DNA of 64,000 bases from Ehretia macrophylla (lineage: Eukaryota > Streptophyta > Magnoliopsida > Boraginales > Ehretiaceae). The stretch spans positions 8,911,501 to 8,975,500 of the forward strand of contig CM075768.1 in the NCBI GenBank assembly GCA_037974665.1, in the 5' to 3' direction. The notes under the pieces were generated by a model. It saw nothing but the letters and a program-made list of their open reading frames with translations, did no database searches and had not been told where the DNA came from. This document shows positions 59,217 through 64,000 of this stretch, piece after piece (position 1 is the first letter of the stretch; the number at the start of each line of letters is the position of its first letter). The position numbers were made by a program, and so were the translations under genes.

Positions 59217-62200
59217 ATCTCCCACTTGCACTAAAGCTATGTTATATAGTATTAGTAGCATATACAATGGTATCTCATATCCATCTTCTCAAAATGAGGA
59301 CCTAGCTGTGACAGGTTCATAGCTACAGTTAGTGGGTCAGCTACATCAAGAGATGTGGTCGTTTTTTGCAAAGACATATCTCAATATGATTATTGGCTAC
59401 AGATACAACACATGATGATGAAAACACTTTTCCAAATGTTTGGACATACAATGAGACCTGGGTTCCACAAGCTTGTGCAGTAGCTCCGTATAGTCATAGC
59501 GCAAAAGCATCACAACTTAGCGGTAGGAACCATAACCAACTCGTATGATTTCCTCGATCCAAACAACTTCTTTCGTAATATTACATATCACAAAAGATAT
59601 GAGTTATGTAATGGAATCTACAGTTTCTTCAGAACCTTTCTAACTTACTGAGCTCCCACTACAAATAAACATCAACCCTAACATAGACATTCTATTATGA
59701 GTTTCAGATTAAGAATCTGAACTAGTAAATCCGTCACTACGGAATTTACCTCCTCCATGAACTAAAATATATCTTTAGTGCTTCCCAAGTACTTAAAGAT
59801 TATACTTCAATTCTATAAACCATTCCCAAACCTAGATTGGACTGATATTTACTCGTAACACTTTACAGTTTACGCAATATCAAGTCTTGTACATAGTATA
59901 ACAAATATGAAGTTATTATAACTTGAACATAAATTTGCTATGCAACTAGAGTTTCTTGAACACCTTCAAAAATACTCTTTGTACAATTTAAGGAATATGC
60001 CGAGTAATCTTTTCGTACTATTATCATAGCTACGAATTCACAAGATACGAACGACAAGTTCTAAATGGAGAACATTTAATATGACTAGACTATAATTAAT
60101 ATCACAACACACATATCATCATCCATGATATCCAAGTCATCATTATTGCAGTCATAGAAAAGTGGATGCGCTCCCACTATTCTTTTGCAATCACAAGGTT
60201 CATCCACATTTTAAATGAAATCTAACTCTTTAATCTCATTTGAATTGGACGAAACAATTCCAAGAAATTTACTTAAAAATCCACAAGTGGATTTATCAAG
60301 TACGCACATATTACTCATATCCATTTATCCAAATCATTAATATAGTAACACAATATGCTATAATGTCTAGCATAATACAAAGAGACTTAAGCACAATTAT
60401 TGGTAAAAAGACTTCATCGTAGTCAACCCTTTGGCTTTGATGATATCTTTCAGAAACCAATATAACTATAAAAGGTCATTACCTTTTTCATTAACTTCAA
60501 CCTTTATCTCAAAGATCAATATCCAGATTAAGCTAAAGTATATTGAGTCTAATCAATATGCTTTACATTATATAGTTTCTTGGAATCGATATCAAATATA
60601 CCGTTTCTTTGTAAATTGTAGGATCAAATAATTGATCATTATCTCAAATACACAAATAACTTTTGTGCTTCCATAAAGATATCCCTATATTCTTTTAAAG
60701 AATGAGATATACTACTAGATTTGCAAAGATCTTGTGTGATGACACATCTCGGACCTTATTGAATAGATTCATTACTTTGGTCTAGGTGATTTTATAGATT
60801 TAGAGGATACGTCCTCAATTTCTATTTTATTAGAAAGTAACATCTTCTTGAACAAAACACTTTCTTCAAGAAAGATTACAATATAATAGATCAATGAACA
60901 TTGATCATTAAATAGAAATTATATCCTACAAAACTAGGATATACTATAAAATTACCTTTAACCAAAACTCCCACTAGTCCTTTAAAAACTTTTCAATAAA
61001 AGTAGGACAAACCAAAATTAACACATTTAATCCATGGTTGCTGTCCAACTTATATCAAATATAAAGTTCTAGCAATAGTAGAAATTTACTATTCAACATA
61101 AAATTAAATTAAGGAAAGCATGACCCACAAATAAATATAATGATTAGTCAAACTAATCAACAACTGTACTATGTCCAACAAAGCACGATTTCTTCACTAA
61201 GAAAACCCTATTTAATTATGGTACACCGGGCATTGTTAATTTCGATACTATAACAAAATTTTAGGATACTCAAATAAAATAGTACATAAGTATTTTACCT
61301 TCACGATCTAATCATAAGGCACTAATACATTTTTCTATATGAGCCTATTCACAAATAGCTCTAAATACAACAACACGTACTAATCCAAATAGCCTAGTAG
61401 TTTTAATCCTTTATCAAACAAAAAATGACTTGGTTACCATTCTAATAAATAAGATGTATAAGTTGATTAAACCAACCTAATCATCATCTTATTATTAGAA
61501 AAATCTAATCATGTAGAAACTACAATTAATTTTAATTATTTGAGTAATCTTAAAATTTGGTGGATGGTTATAACAGTTGACAATATATTTGCAATACATT
61601 CTTTCGTCCATATCAAGATAATAAAAACTACACCATAATGCGCTTTTACAATATTTAGGAATATACATTTTATTCCTAATATCATTTAGGTATAATCCTT
61701 AAAATACAAAATATGTCCAGAAGGCATCCAAATAAATTGTCTTTAACTAACGCAACAACCTTTGTTTTATTTGCTAACACTGAAAACATTCCACGCTTCC
61801 GAAAGCGCACTACTGAGATTAAGATTCTATCCTCGAACACATTCACTAATGTTTCACTAGAATCCATAAAGTAGTACCAATCACAATCAAAGAATATTTA
61901 TAATTCATAGTAGCTTTACAACTTTGACATTCAAGTTATAAAGATACTTTGGGTTAAAATCTCTTTTAATGTCCGGTTTTAAGGCTATGAAAACATCATT
62001 TACACATGCCTATTCAATCCTTAATATTCTTCTTAGAATGCTCCCACTGGCTAATAGAAATCATCTCTATTTGTCTTTCTTCTTTGCATTACCACTAACC
62101 AAAGAGGAAATACGAATATGAGAAAGAATTCCATTTATATCTAATATCATGCGTTAAATATGCTTACCACAAAACCATTTGCTAGTTTAGAATTATATTC

Positions 62201-64000
62201 TTTACATCTTGCATACCCTTATGCAAACTATGAAAGAATACAAATCTTTAGCATATTTAATTTGTTTTACTTATCAACCATAAGTACTACAACATTTTAT
62301 TTTGATACTCTATCAAGATAAAAATAACGGAGCATATAACTCTAAGACTTTATTAAGTTTCTAAGAACCATTCTTAGATGATAACGTTAATCAAAAAGTT
62401 TGGTCCAGTTGCGCGATATAAAGTCTAGTTAATTAAAAACGACGGGTTCATTGTTGTAGCCATAAACATATGCAAAAAATAAGATCGCTAGTTGACATAA
62501 ACTTGTTAAAATATTTAATTTGGCCTTTAATTAAATGATACATCCCACTAATTTTATCGAATCTCACACTCCCTAAATGAGATCGTGAATCTAATTAAAG
62601 ACTCATTAGTAGGTGACCATGATTCTCTTTAATATGAATACCCCTCAGCTTTGGTGCATTATTGGAATATATATATAAAGAGTTAGCAACGATTACTATC
62701 TATATCACTATATAGGATATGGCTATTTTGCCCCTAAATCACCGTAACCTCAGCTTTGGTGCATTATTGGAAACGTGATCTAGTTAGATTACACCCACCA
62801 TCATAGTGTTGCGACAATTTGAATCCCGGATCTCAGCTTTAGTGCGTTATTGGCCTTGTGATATTGGAACAACACAACATCACTATACTTGCTAGGTAAA
62901 TATAATACTTTCATGGAATATGTCTTCCTACCTTTGGGTTAGCCAAGACATACCCAATCGAGAAAATATAACCTAGGATAGTGGAGGGTAACGATAAACA
63001 CTTTTACCGCTTTACAATCTAATATGTTTGCACGTAGGAAGATTTTGAATTTAATTAGGTCTCACTTTGCACATTAGTTCATTTACAAGCATACATCATA
63101 TATAGGCAAATAAATAAACAAACATACAAAATCATACATCATGGTGGATCATGGACTTGGACTATGAATTAAATCAAGACAAAAATAAAACCTAAACAAA
63201 CACATCAATAAGTCTTCTTTGGTCTTGTCTTCTTGAATTCTTCAAAGATCCAAAACACCTCCAACTCCTTGAAAGTCTCCAATGGTCTTCTTGCAAACTT
63301 CTTGTAGAAATTACATACATTATGTCTCACTACAAATTTCTCTCAATTGCAAGAAAATAAAACGAGACTTATGTCTCAATTACATACTAATGAATGATAT
63401 AATTAGTTACAACGCCATCTAATGAAATTACAACTAATTATCCATTCATTAACCAAGTCCATGATCAAATTCACCATTTATCATCCAAATCACAATGTAA
63501 GATAAAACTCATAAAGCATAGAATATGCATCATATGCATAAATAATAAAGCTAAACAAGCAAGCTAACACAAACTAATGTATCCAATACATTAAATAAAT
63601 AAAAGGCATGTTTGCAATAAGTTTCATATCTTGATATTTTAGCATCTCATGTTAAACAACACAAAAGAACTAGATAAAATCAATTTTAAGTCCATATTTG
63701 TTCAATAAGGCCCAATGCAAATCCTTTGTTAATTTTATGGCCCAATTTGAGTTCCAAGGCTCATATTAATCTTCACTAAGAAAAACAATCTCATCTGATC
63801 TTATTAGACTAAAGCCCACTGATTTTTAAGCCCATTGGACTTAACCAAAGTCAAACCAATTAGTCATGGCTTTTAATTTATGACCCATCATAAATCTGCT
63901 GCACATATACCAAATATTTTGACTCGTTTAGCCTACCTACAGTTCTCCAAAAAATATGAAAATTTTCAGAGACGTAGCTCTTCAAGTGTAGATAGTTTTA
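59217..64000 (-). pseudogene. decayed copia internal region (RNase H/RT, then leader)
   Basis: On the minus strand, text parallel to the first old copia element appears in the same order. RNase H-like fragments are near 59440-59560 (GATAQACGTQVSLY-type, degraded). The RT C-terminal region is near 59830-59960 (ICYTMYK for the usual MYVMLCTRPD, then VWEWFIELKYNL*VLGK for the GLEHWKAVKNILKYLR-type run). Most of gag-pol has been lost or scrambled; about 3.3 kb lies between the LTR and the leader motifs at 62644-62853. Rightward of those is leader-like DNA without ORFs, and the 5' LTR is not in the window. Confidence 0.55.
62644..62853 (-). repeat. three copies of a conserved leader motif
   Basis: CTCAGCTTTGGTGCATTATT(GG) occurs at 62644-62665 and 62749-62770, and CTCAGCTTTAGTGCGTTATT(GG) at 62832-62853. 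The intervening DNA is not repeated. In element orientation the motif reads CCAATAATGCACCAAAGCTG. It survives in DNA whose pol is heavily decayed. Confidence 0.85.

Overview
This is nuclear DNA of a flowering plant, most likely a eudicot. It is AT-rich, mostly made of nested LTR retrotransposons and MITEs, and contains one spliced, apparently intact nuclear gene. That gene is on the minus strand at 15070-23012. It has 12 exons and encodes a plastid-targeted sugar transporter of the major facilitator superfamily, closest by recollection to Arabidopsis At1g05030 ('probable plastidic glucose transporter 1'). All introns are GT-AG and the exons sum to 1629 nt, or 542 codons plus stop. The species cannot be named from the sequence.

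Layout, left to right. (1) 1-4495: a plus-strand Ty1/copia element entering from the left edge, with gag-PR-IN-RT-RH broken by stops and two frameshifts, then a 609-bp 3' LTR. (2) 4496-9113: an LTR element without pol whose only ORF resembles plant 'putative transposon protein' genes. That ORF is split by an inverted solo LTR of the same family with a clear 5-bp target duplication (TSD). (3) 9114-15069: degenerate LTR-like DNA with a 56-bp tandem array, a decayed minus-strand LINE ORF1 (DUF4283-like) cut by a short L1 3' end with TSD and poly(A), and a foldback MITE with a near-perfect 9-bp TSD. (4) 15070-23012: the transporter gene, with a MITE and a tandem duplication in intron 5. (5) 23043-25114: flank with two possible MITEs. 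(6) 25115-34867: an old minus-strand copia element, split by a very young pol-less LTR element (26632-32677; twin 2479-bp LTRs, TSD catat). (7) 34868-38550: a plus-strand gypsy-type LTR cut by a second LTR fragment, an AT microsatellite and a MITE. (8) 38551-48313: a minus-strand Ty3/gypsy chromovirus (Tekay-like) with recognisable gag, PR, RT, RH, IN and chromodomain, full of stop codons and with a truncated 5' LTR. (9) 48314-54293: mixed debris, an ACC-rich repeat and a 2698-bp solo LTR (TSD cccgg) holding six 56-bp repeats. (10) 54294-54776: a second foldback MITE of the family seen in (3), with a perfect 9-bp TSD. (11) About 57000-64000: another old minus-strand copia element with a 3' LTR, a decayed pol and a leader holding three copies of a conserved motif.

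The transporter would act in the plastid envelope. The other recognisable coding sequences belong to mobile elements, and almost all are inactivated. The most notable observations are the young pol-less element, the self-family LTR that splits the transposon-protein ORF yet leaves its frame recoverable, a conserved module shared by LTRs of otherwise unlike families, and the two foldback MITEs with 9-bp TSDs.
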